Source: an uncultured SAR116 cluster alpha proteobacterium (GTDB taxonomy: Bacteria > Pseudomonadota > Alphaproteobacteria > Puniceispirillales > Marisalimonadaceae). Taken from it: a stretch of DNA of 59,497 nucleotides. A program made the position numbers and the translations under genes. This document shows positions 52,125 through 59,497 of the stretch, one piece after another. The stretch's first letter is position 1; every line of letters starts with the position of its first letter. Location of the stretch: contig CACNEF010000005.1 in assembly GCA_902619485.1 (NCBI GenBank), forward strand, positions 1-59,497. Direction: 5' to 3'. The notes beneath the pieces were generated by a model. That model saw nothing but the letters and a program-made list of their open reading frames with translations. It was not told the DNA's origin and ran no database searches.

Positions 52125-52771
52125 ATTTTTGAAAATTTCTTGAGTGCTTCTCTAAAAGTCAGACCATTTTTCATCTCTTGCATAGCCTTTTTATCATCAG
52201 CAGTAAACTTTTCAGCTTCCTCAGTTATTTTTTCAACATGTTCAATTGGCAAACACAAAACTCCCGTTCCATCTCCAACAATAATATCTCCATGTCTAAC
52301 CCTAACTCCTGCACAAATGATTGTCTCATTGATTGAAAGGACTTTTATTCGAGTTTTACCAGGTGTTGGAACCATGTGTTTTGAAAAAGTTGGAAAAGAA
52401 AATTCTACTATTTCTTCTCGATCCCTAACTCCACCATCAACTACCAGACCAGCTATACCCTTTAATTTTGCAGAGTAAGAAGCCATTCCACCCCAGGTAG
52501 ATACTTGTGCTCCATTATTTGCAACTACTATAACGTCACCTGGACTAGCGGCGTCAATCATATGCCCAACTTTGAATTCTTCTGTTGAAAAACTTCCATA
52601 TGGCCCCGTAACCTCCTGTACAGTTACTGCCCTACCAACTATTTTCATACCCAGACCTGCAGGATGTAGATTATTCATAACTCCATTGAAACCAATATCA
52701 TCAAGTGCATTCGCTAATGTGGGTGTTGCTATATTTCTTAATCTTTGCAAGATATTTTCATCAATCGACAT
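52121..52771 (-). CDS. RraA-like / HMG-CHA aldolase family protein
   Basis: The 216-aa protein has the class II pyruvate aldolase-type fold of RraA and the 4-hydroxy-4-methyl-2-oxoglutarate/CHA aldolases: STWGGMASYSAKLKGIAGLV followed by VDGGVRDREE with Arg116 and Asp117. The Arg-Asp pair is the metal/substrate signature of the active aldolases, so an enzyme rather than an RNase E inhibitor is favoured. It is divergent from the acyl-CoA dehydrogenase genes and convergent with the DUF1537 kinase. A GGAGG ribosome site precedes it. Confidence 0.9.
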   Translation of the reverse strand: MSIDENILQRLRNIATPTLANALDDIGFNGVMNNLHPAGLGMKIVGRAVTVQEVTGPYGSFSTEEFKVGHMIDAASPGDVIVVANNGAQVSTWGGMASYSAKLKGIAGLVVDGGVRDREEIVEFSFPTFSKHMVPTPGKTRIKVLSINETIICAGVRVRHGDIIVGDGTGVLCLPIEHVEKITEEAEKFTADDKKAMQEMKNGLTFREALKKFSKI

Positions 52772-52913
52772 TTCTACCTCCTTAATCGTAAAAAGATTAA
52801 ATTATGAAATTCTTAATATCAATAATTAAACTTATTAATATTCTATTAATTCTATTGACGTTTACCTTTAATTATTTACTTTAATTGTAGTAACCAACTG
52901 TAAAGAAGTATTA

Positions 52914-54068
52914 ATGTCAAAATTCAATTTTCCATTTATAAAAGAAACAAACGAACTCTCAAATCTTAGAAAAGAAGTAAGAGAATTTATAACAACCTGT
53001 ATAAATAATAATGAATTTACACCATCTCCAGATGCCTGGGTTTTTTCAGCTGATCCAAGCTTTAGTAAAAAACTTGGATCTAAAGGCTGGCTTGGGATGT
53101 CATTTCCTAAAGAATATGGCGGACATCAAAGAACGGCTTTAGAAAGATACGTAGTAACAGAAGAACTCTTATCTTTAGGAGCTCCTGTAGCAGCTCATTG
53201 GATAGCTGATAGACAGAGTGGAAGTCAAATCTTAAGATATGGAAATGAAAAACAGAAATCTTCTATTATTCCTCGAATAACAGCTGGCGAGTGTTTTTTT
53301 GCTATTGGAATGAGTGAACCTGACTCTGGTTCGGATTTAGCCTCAGTAAAAACGAAAGCCACCAAAACTAAGAATGGCTGGAAACTTGAGGGAAGAAAAA
53401 TATGGTCTACCGGCGCTCATTTAGCACATTATATGATTGTTCTAGCTAGAACTAGTCCAGCATCTGAGAAAAACAGGCATGAAGGTCTTTCTCAATTTCT
53501 TGTTGATTTGTCTCTTCCAAACGTAAAAATTACTGGGATTCCTGATATGACTGGTCAAAGACATTTTAATGAAACTTTATTTGACAATGTTGAATTGTCA
53601 GATGATTCCCTTTTAGGAGAAGAAGGCAAAGGCTGGAAACAAGTTGTTGGTGAACTTGCCCTAGAAAGATCTGGTCCAGAGAGATTTCTCTCTCATTTCA
53701 CATTATTAGATAGTTTTATAAATGAATTCAGAAACTCACTCATTCATTCAGGCACTAAGATAGTTGGTAAATTAATATCTGAAATACAAACATTAAGAAG
53801 AATGAGTTTTTCGGTTGCTTCAATGCTTCAAAGTGGTGAATCTCCTGAGACACAAGCAGCATTTGTAAAAGAATTAGGTAATAAATTTGAAAAGATGATG
53901 ATAGAAACATTAAGAGAATTTTCAAATATCGTTCCGCTTCATGAATGGCCAAATCAATTACAAAATCTATTTGAAGATGCAACATTAAGAATTCCATCAA
54001 ACTCTCTAAGAGGAGGCACAACTGAAATAATGAAAGGTATAATTGCTAGACAGTTAGGCCTAAGATGA
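52914..54068 (+). CDS. Acyl-CoA dehydrogenase (large subunit-like)
   Basis: The 384-aa FAD enzyme has KGWLGMSFPKEYGGHQRTAL, the FAD/substrate motif MSEPDSGSDLASVKTKA, and the C-terminal LRGGTTEIMKGIIARQLG. The position of the medium-chain catalytic Glu (Y-E-G-T) is Gly here (GGTTEI). The alternate Glu near LALERSGPERF probably serves as base, as in steroid and long-chain type enzymes. The stop overlaps the next acyl-CoA dehydrogenase gene by 4 bp (ATGA), as in heteromeric alpha2beta2 enzymes. Confidence 0.93.
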   Translation: MSKFNFPFIKETNELSNLRKEVREFITTCINNNEFTPSPDAWVFSADPSFSKKLGSKGWLGMSFPKEYGGHQRTALERYVVTEELLSLGAPVAAHWIADRQSGSQILRYGNEKQKSSIIPRITAGECFFAIGMSEPDSGSDLASVKTKATKTKNGWKLEGRKIWSTGAHLAHYMIVLARTSPASEKNRHEGLSQFLVDLSLPNVKITGIPDMTGQRHFNETLFDNVELSDDSLLGEEGKGWKQVVGELALERSGPERFLSHFTLLDSFINEFRNSLIHSGTKIVGKLISEIQTLRRMSFSVASMLQSGESPETQAAFVKELGNKFEKMMIETLREFSNIVPLHEWPNQLQNLFEDATLRIPSNSLRGGTTEIMKGIIARQLGLR

Positions 54069-55093
54069 TTGAAGAATTAGAAATAATTTTAGAAACAACT
54101 TCTAAAATTTTACAAAAACACATAAATCATAGTTTAAGACAAAATATAGTTTCTGAAAATACTGATATATTAAATTTGTGGAATGAAATTGAAAAAAACG
54201 GACTTCCAAAAATATCAGTGAAAGAAAAGTTTGGTGGTTATGAAATACCATTTTTTTCAATTTTACCTTTGATTAAAATTGTAAATAATCATGGAACTCC
54301 TTTACCCTTATCTGAAACAATTTTATCAAATTATATATTATCTGAATCCGATATAAATCCACCAAACGGCATAGTAACTTTTGCTACTGACACAAAAAAT
54401 TTACAAATTAAAAACAATATGATTTCTGGGGAGCTTTTATCAGTACCATACCTTAACCTCACTAAAAATTTATTAATTGTTCATGAATTAAACAATGTCA
54501 AAAAAGCAATTTTAATCGATGAAATTAATGGAGAAATTATAAATAAAAAAAACTTTTTAGCTGAACCAAGGTACGATATCAAGGTAAAGAATTTAAATAT
54601 TGCTGAAATTAGACCCATTAAAAATAATATTGATTTCAATTTTTTAGGTGCAATTCTTAGATCTGCTCAAATGATCGGTGCAATGGAAAAGGTTATTGAT
54701 TTGTCAATAAAATATTGTTCAGAAAGAAAACAGTTTGGTAGAGCTTTGTCAAAGTTTCAAGCTATACAGCACCAAATTTCAGAAATGGCAGTTGAACTGT
54801 CAGCCTCGTCTGCAGCCCTGTCTACAATCACCAAACTAGGTTTAAGTGAAAAAAATTCTAACGATACAGCGATATTAAAAATTAGAGCAGGTTTTGCTGC
54901 TGGGAAAATTATAGCTATTTCTCATCAGGTTCATGGAGCAATTGGATTTACCAAAGAGTATGAATTATCTTATTTTACAAAAAATTTAAATAGTTGGAGA
55001 AATGACTTTGGAAATGAATCTTTTTGGGAGGAATTTTTAGGCAAAAGATTTCTTGAAAAAAACAATAAAAACTTATGGGAATATTTAACTTAA
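54065..55093 (+). CDS. Acyl-CoA dehydrogenase (small, partner subunit-like)
   Basis: The 342-aa protein is acyl-CoA dehydrogenase-like but short, with a degenerate central beta domain and a recognisable C-terminal domain (CSERKQFGRALSKFQAIQHQ; SHQVHGAIGFTKEYELSYFT). Canonical FAD-binding middle motifs are weak, fitting a partner subunit of a heteromeric dehydrogenase with the overlapping gene before it. Such pairs act on steroid side chains and branched or cyclic acyl-CoAs in other bacteria. Confidence 0.88.
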   Translation: MIEELEIILETTSKILQKHINHSLRQNIVSENTDILNLWNEIEKNGLPKISVKEKFGGYEIPFFSILPLIKIVNNHGTPLPLSETILSNYILSESDINPPNGIVTFATDTKNLQIKNNMISGELLSVPYLNLTKNLLIVHELNNVKKAILIDEINGEIINKKNFLAEPRYDIKVKNLNIAEIRPIKNNIDFNFLGAILRSAQMIGAMEKVIDLSIKYCSERKQFGRALSKFQAIQHQISEMAVELSASSAALSTITKLGLSEKNSNDTAILKIRAGFAAGKIIAISHQVHGAIGFTKEYELSYFTKNLNSWRNDFGNESFWEEFLGKRFLEKNNKNLWEYLT

Positions 55094-55118
55094 TTTCAAA
55101 GAAAACTTGAGGTGAAAT

Positions 55119-55916
55119 ATGTCAAAATCTGTTTTATATGAACAAGATGATAGAATTGTCAAAATTACACTTAATAGACCTGATACGAGAAATGCACTTT
55201 CAGGGGACATTATAGAAGGCTTAGTAGAATATATACAAAAAGCTGATAAAGACAAAAATGTTGGGTGTGTTATTTTAACCGGAGCTGGAAAAAGTTTTTC
55301 TTCTGGTGGCAATCTTCAAGAAATAAAAGACATGACTACAAAAGATCAAATGACTCAAGCACAACTTGAAGATTGGTACAGATTTGGTATTCAAAAAATT
55401 CCTTTAACTATGAATTCTATAGATGTCCCAGTTATAGCCGCAGTTAACGGTCATGCTATAGGTGCAGGCAATGATCTATGTACAATGTGTGATATTAGAA
55501 TAGCTGTTGAGGATGCAAAATTTTCAGAGAGTTTTCTAAGGATAGGCATTATACCAGGAGATGGAGGATCTTGGTTCCTGCCAAAAATAATTGGTTTGGC
55601 AAGAGCTAATGAAATGATCCTGACTTGTGATGTTCTAGATGCTAACAAAGCTCTAGATTGGGGTCTTGTTTCAAAAGTAGTACCCAACGAAAATTTGATA
55701 GTAGAAGCTCAACAAATAGCTAAAAAAATTGCCGCCCAACCTCCAGAAGCATCAAGACGAGCCAAACGTTTACTAAGAATGTCACAAAACGTTCCTTTGC
55801 AAGATGCATTAGAAATGGCCGCTAGCCAACAAAGCATGTTACAACAACTTGACGATCACAGAGAAGCAATAGACGCGCTACTAGAAAAGAGAAAACCTAA
55901 TTATAAAAACTCATGA
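55119..55916 (+). CDS. Enoyl-CoA hydratase/isomerase family protein
   Basis: The 265-aa crotonase-fold protein has ILTGAGKSFSSGGNLQEIKD (oxyanion-hole region), AAVNGHAIGAGNDLCTMCDI and FSESFLRIGIIPGDGGSWFL. The Glu in FSES is a candidate catalytic residue. It hydrates or isomerises an enoyl-CoA. It follows the acyl-CoA dehydrogenase pair by 25 bp, giving the first two steps of a beta-oxidation-type route. An AGGTG-type ribosome site precedes the ATG. Confidence 0.93.
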   Translation: MSKSVLYEQDDRIVKITLNRPDTRNALSGDIIEGLVEYIQKADKDKNVGCVILTGAGKSFSSGGNLQEIKDMTTKDQMTQAQLEDWYRFGIQKIPLTMNSIDVPVIAAVNGHAIGAGNDLCTMCDIRIAVEDAKFSESFLRIGIIPGDGGSWFLPKIIGLARANEMILTCDVLDANKALDWGLVSKVVPNENLIVEAQQIAKKIAAQPPEASRRAKRLLRMSQNVPLQDALEMAASQQSMLQQLDDHREAIDALLEKRKPNYKNS

Positions 55917-55958
55917 TGCAATTAAAAAATTAAAATTATGAATCATCAAAAATATTTT

Positions 55959-57125
55959 CTAGCGTAATCTTTCTAAAATTGACACATAATTTGCAACAGA
56001 AGCACCACCCATATTAAATATACCCGCTAAATTTGCTTTATTGATTTGCATATCTCCAGCTTCTCCAGTCAATTGCATTGCAGACATAACATGTTGAGAC
56101 ACTCCAGTTGCACCAACGGGATGCCCTTTTGACTTCAGTCCCCCAGAGGGGTTTATGGGCAATTTACCAGTCTTCTGAACCCAACCCTCTTCAATAGCTT
56201 TATAGCCCTCACCTATTTTAGTTAACCCCATCGCTTCATATTCAATAAGCTCGGCAATCGTAAAACAGTCGTGGGTTTCAACAAATGATAAATCATCCAA
56301 GGTTATCTTGGCATCTTGAAGAGCATGTTGCCAAGCTTGACGCGCACCTTCAAATTCAGTTTTTTCTCTCTTACTAAGTGGAAGAATATCGTTAACATGC
56401 CTTCTTGCTCTAAATGCAATAGCCCTTTTTGCAGAAAGCGACAAATCAAAGTCTTGTATTATTAGTGCCGCCGCCCCATCAGATACCATAGAACAATCGG
56501 TTCTTCTTAAAGGTGCAGCAACATAAGGATTTTTTTCTGAAATAGAATTACAAAATTCAAAGCCAAGATTTTTTTGCATATGTGCTAGTGGGTTTGAACA
56601 ACCATTTTCATGATTTTTAGCTGCAATTTTTGCTAGTATATCAGATTTATCACCATATTTTTGAAAATAAGACTTAGCAATAGATGCAAAAACTCCAGTG
56701 AACCCACCTTTTGTACTACCTTCTTCAGGTCTATAACTTGCACCTAGTAAAATATCGCCAACTTTTTCAGAAGATACATCAGTCATTTTTTCTATACCAA
56801 CTACTAGAGTAGTTTTTGCTTTTTTTGCTTCAATTGCATTCATTGCGGTATGTATGGCAGCAGAACCAGTAGCGCATGCATTTTCAACTCTCATCGCGGG
56901 AACGTATCTTAAATCAGATTGTGAAACAGCAGGTAGTGCACCGTGAAAATCTTGTTTTTGAAAGCCATTATTGAATGTTCCAACAAAAATAGCGTCTATT
57001 TCCTTAGGTGATATTTCTGCGTGTTCGATAGCTTTTTCAACAACATCTGCAATCATATTTTCAGATGTTTGTTCTGAATTCACTCCAAATTTACTATGAG
57101 CCCACCCAGTTATACAAGCTGACAT
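55959..57125 (-). CDS. SCP2-type thiolase (acetyl-CoA acetyltransferase)
   Basis: The ~388-aa thiolase has the nucleophile Cys84 in VENACATGSAAIH, the ETHDCFTIAELIEYEAMGL block with the HDCF motif of SCP-x-type thiolases, and GHPVGATGVSQHVMSA near the end. The C-terminal Cys of classical degradative thiolases is replaced by the HDCF arrangement. It cleaves or forms beta-ketoacyl-CoA and completes the pathway with the acyl-CoA dehydrogenases and hydratase. ATG at 57125 is preceded by GGAGG. Confidence 0.93.
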   Translation of the reverse strand: MSACITGWAHSKFGVNSEQTSENMIADVVEKAIEHAEISPKEIDAIFVGTFNNGFQKQDFHGALPAVSQSDLRYVPAMRVENACATGSAAIHTAMNAIEAKKAKTTLVVGIEKMTDVSSEKVGDILLGASYRPEEGSTKGGFTGVFASIAKSYFQKYGDKSDILAKIAAKNHENGCSNPLAHMQKNLGFEFCNSISEKNPYVAAPLRRTDCSMVSDGAAALIIQDFDLSLSAKRAIAFRARRHVNDILPLSKREKTEFEGARQAWQHALQDAKITLDDLSFVETHDCFTIAELIEYEAMGLTKIGEGYKAIEEGWVQKTGKLPINPSGGLKSKGHPVGATGVSQHVMSAMQLTGEAGDMQINKANLAGIFNMGGASVANYVSILERLR

Positions 57126-57147
57126 TGTAACCTCCAAAATTTATATT

Positions 57148-57870
57148 TTAGTTACAAATTTTCATAAGTAAATTTAAAGTTTCTTTTGGATGAGTTAGCA
57201 TGGCGTCATGCCCAGCATTTAGCTCAAAAATTGGCCATTTCATTTTACGCACAACCTCTCTTGAACTCTCAAGACTTTTGTAAACGGGTTTCGTACAAAA
57301 AATGTAGGAAAGAGGGATCCCATTACCAACTTCATTTTTAAGAATAAGTTTTGATTGAAACGCACTTAGAGGATGTGGTGTAAGTTTTTCTTCTAGTAAC
57401 AATGACTTTTTAATATCGAAAACACCGAATGCATCTGCGCTAGGAGCTGGTATTGATATGTTGTTTCCAAATTTTTTTGCTAATTCAATTCTTTGTTCAA
57501 CTGTTTCTTTTGGAGTAATATCAAAAGGTTTTTGACCATCTATTAAAATCATAGCATCAAAATAAATTAATTTTTGTATTCTATCTTTTAATCTATCTGC
57601 AACTCCACTTATTACACTTCCGGCGAAGCTATGACCAACTAGTATTATATTGTTAAGATTTTCAAAAATAATATGATTAACAACATCTTCAATAAATGTT
57701 TCAATTGTAATTTTTGACGATAATAAATGTTTTTTTTCACCTAAACCCGTCAAAGTTGGGGTTGAAACACTATACCGCTGATATCTCAAAATATCAGATA
57801 TTTCGTTCCAAACCCATCCTCCATGCCAAGCTCCATGAATTAGTAAGAAATGAGGTTTATTATTTTTCAT
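57148..57870 (-). CDS. Alpha/beta hydrolase
   Basis: The 240-aa protein has the oxyanion motif LIHGAWHGGWVWNEISDI, the nucleophile elbow GHSFAG with Ser81, and the catalytic His in NAGHDAMLTHP. It resembles plant-type methylesterase/hydroxynitrile lyase and pyrethroid esterase-like hydrolases. It is upstream of the thiolase on the same strand (22-bp gap), possibly releasing a carboxylic acid that is then degraded. Confidence 0.92.
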   Translation of the reverse strand: MKNNKPHFLLIHGAWHGGWVWNEISDILRYQRYSVSTPTLTGLGEKKHLLSSKITIETFIEDVVNHIIFENLNNIILVGHSFAGSVISGVADRLKDRIQKLIYFDAMILIDGQKPFDITPKETVEQRIELAKKFGNNISIPAPSADAFGVFDIKKSLLLEEKLTPHPLSAFQSKLILKNEVGNGIPLSYIFCTKPVYKSLESSREVVRKMKWPIFELNAGHDAMLTHPKETLNLLMKICN

Positions 57871-57963
57871 ATATAACTCTTTGTATTTAATTATAAGATG
57901 ATTATATCTACCGGATAAACTATAACGATTAATAATTCAATTATAAGAACAAAAGTTTATATA

Positions 57964-58662
57964 ATGACAAATCTAAATGTAGCTATTTTTGGATGCTCTG
58001 GTGCAATTGGAAAGGCACTATGTATTGAATACACAAAAAAACAAAATATTGATAATATCATTGCGTACTCAAGATCAGGTGAAAATTTTGAAAATGATCT
58101 TATAAAATCAATAAAGGTTGATTATTGCAATGAAGAAAGCCTATCAAATGCATCTTCATCTCTACAATTTAAATTAGACATAATAATAGTTGCAATTGGT
58201 GCGTTAGAAAATCCAGAGAAATCAATTAAGGATTTATCTGCTCAAAAATTTTTAGATATGTTTAATGCTAACACAATACCAACTGCATTAATTGCAAAAT
58301 ATTTTTTACCTTGCCTACATAGGGATAAAACAACAAAATTTGCATCAATTTCTGCGCGAGTAGGAAGCATTGAAGACAATGAACTTGGTGGTTGGTATTC
58401 CTATAGAGCTTCGAAATCTGCATTAAATATGATTTTAAAAGGACTATCGATCGAACAAAAAAGATCTAATAAAAATAGTATTATTTTTGGTCTTCACCCA
58501 GGCACAGTTAATTCAAAATTATCTAGACCTTTCCAGAAAAAAGACAAGGAATATTTCTCTCCTGAATTTTCAGCTAACAAATTGATTGACGTTATTGATA
58601 CTAAAACGACTGATGATAACGGCAAAATATTTGCTTGGGATAACAAATCAATTCCATATTAA
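57964..58662 (+). CDS. SDR-family oxidoreductase (CsgA/C-factor-like)
   Basis: The 232-aa protein begins NVAIFGCSGAIGKALCIEYT (GxxGxxG cofactor motif) and has GGWYSYRASKSALNMILKGL with the catalytic Tyr and Lys, then FGLHPGTVNSKLSRPF. This fits the small C-factor/CsgA-like branch of SDRs. Substrate unknown. It ends in a 4-bp convergent overlap with the membrane protein gene. Confidence 0.9.
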   Translation: MTNLNVAIFGCSGAIGKALCIEYTKKQNIDNIIAYSRSGENFENDLIKSIKVDYCNEESLSNASSSLQFKLDIIIVAIGALENPEKSIKDLSAQKFLDMFNANTIPTALIAKYFLPCLHRDKTTKFASISARVGSIEDNELGGWYSYRASKSALNMILKGLSIEQKRSNKNSIIFGLHPGTVNSKLSRPFQKKDKEYFSPEFSANKLIDVIDTKTTDDNGKIFAWDNKSIPY

Positions 58663-59497
58663 GAATTTGGTTTATATTCTGGTATATTGTAATTAGTAAG
58701 ATGTTTTTGCCAAAATTCCTGGGTGAAATTAGCACCTAATCTCATAAAAATATAAACAATACAAAGTGTTAATATAGCCCGAAGAAATAATGTTATTATT
58801 ATATTTGCTCCAATAAGTGATACAACTGCGGTATCTTCTATAATACTATGAAGCATTCCCACTAATACTAATACACCAAAAACGTCTTTATAGTGAAGTT
58901 TTCCAGTTTTAACTTCTTTAATCAAAAGCCCAGCTCCAAATCCAATTCCTAATGTAACTCCTACAACTGCTATTGTAGATGCCTTCTCACCAACACCTAA
59001 AAAATTTAAAAATGGTTTTAAAGCTTTTTCAATAAGTTTTTCAACACCAATATATTTCAAAAAATCCAAAATAATGACTAATGCAACAATTATGATGAAA
59101 ATCATTCCAAGCCCTTTTAATTGAGAAATTCCCCAACTTAAAAGATCAGGTGCACTCTCAAGGCTTGGCAATAAAATAGTAGCGGGATAATTCATATATC
59201 CTGTAAATTCAAAAAACAAATTCAAAAAATAACATGATAATATCCCCAAACCTAATCTAATAAATATCATCGCACGTGCTCTTACACCTGCTTTTCGGCA
59301 AATAATAACTTCTATTGGTAAAGAATGTGTAAATAAAATAAGAAGCCCAAGAACACTTGCTTGAGCAGCAGTAAATGGCATATCAGCTGGAAGTCCTGAG
59401 AATACTATTAAACCAGCATAAGGACTAGTTAACATTGAAGTGGTAAAAACTAATGAAATAGCTTCTGGTAATCCTAACAAAAACATTAAAGGTGCAA
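58659..59497 (-). CDS. Nucleoside-recognition (Gate) domain membrane protein, partial
   Basis: The frame is open to the right edge, so the N-terminus is probably outside the window (an ATG at 59486 exists, but residues before it also read as protein: APLM...). At least seven hydrophobic helices are visible. Two related elements, THSLPIEVIICRKAG and LHSIIEDTAVVSLIGAN, look like the paired Gate domains of the nucleoside-recognition family. The transported substrate is unknown. Confidence 0.8.
   Translation of the reverse strand, partial: APLMFLLGLPEAISLVFTTSMLTSPYAGLIVFSGLPADMPFTAAQASVLGLLILFTHSLPIEVIICRKAGVRARAMIFIRLGLGILSCYFLNLFFEFTGYMNYPATILLPSLESAPDLLSWGISQLKGLGMIFIIIVALVIILDFLKYIGVEKLIEKALKPFLNFLGVGEKASTIAVVGVTLGIGFGAGLLIKEVKTGKLHYKDVFGVLVLVGMLHSIIEDTAVVSLIGANIIITLFLRAILTLCIVYIFMRLGANFTQEFWQKHLTNYNIPEYKPNS

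Overview
The window is AT-rich (roughly 30% GC) Gram-negative DNA. I infer an AT-rich, probably marine, alphaproteobacterium with a polar flagellum. The grounds are an alphaproteobacterial-type Fur without CxxC zinc knuckles, an Er-VIT1/MbfA-type iron exporter (a family typical of alphaproteobacteria), and P and L ring genes together with FlhF/FlhG. The species is not identifiable from sequence reading alone. Some of the flagellar genes (FlgP, FlgT, FliA, FlgM, sigma-54 promoters) look more like the gammaproteobacterial polar system.

Positions 1-36.9 kb are a large flagellar region. From the left: a TPR-glycosyltransferase (partial) behind fliD; a ClC channel; fliS; a gene of unknown function; then on the minus strand flgB-C-D-E-F and flgG-H-I-J-K-L. 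After two small genes comes a minus-strand operon flgP-flgT-LysM protein-flgA-flgM-flgN-like, divergent from flhA-flhF-flhG-fliA. An additional short hook/rod-type gene follows. Six close matches to the sigma-54 -24/-12 promoter (TGGCAT-N5-TTGC) sit in front of fliD, flgG, flgB, flgP, flhA and the extra hook/rod gene, so most of the cluster looks like one RpoN regulon. Flagellin, motor and switch genes are not in the window.

The most striking feature is the size of three axial proteins: FlgK (2469 aa), FlgE (1704 aa) and FliD (876 aa). Their conserved ends are intact, but the central, surface-exposed parts are filled with tandem modules. I recognise three module types (A, B and C below). They are shared between these flagellar proteins and, from memory, resemble modules in virion proteins of tailed phages.

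Positions 36.9-41.5 kb hold small, mostly uncharacterised genes: an NHLP/nitrile-hydratase-leader-like protein, a Sel1-type secreted protein, small proteins, a coiled-coil protein, an orphan ParA-like ATPase, a cyclic-nucleotide-binding protein and a FliL-like membrane protein. A 26-codon ORF with a perfect Shine-Dalgarno is also here.

Positions 41.5-59.5 kb are metabolic and iron-related. They contain a threonine-synthase-like enzyme and a tartrate/D-malate-type dehydrogenase. The iron locus has an Fe3+ ABC permease, fur, an SDR, the Fe3+-binding protein and an Er-VIT1 exporter, with several Fur-box-like sites and a possible Fur-controlled hairpin RNA. A sugar-acid catabolic block follows (beta-decarboxylating dehydrogenase, ABM protein, DUF1537 kinase, RraA-like aldolase). 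Next is an acyl-CoA degradation block (two acyl-CoA dehydrogenases, enoyl-CoA hydratase, SCP2-type thiolase, alpha/beta hydrolase, SDR). The window ends in a partial nucleoside-recognition-domain membrane protein. No tRNA, rRNA, CRISPR array, IS element or prophage core genes were seen.
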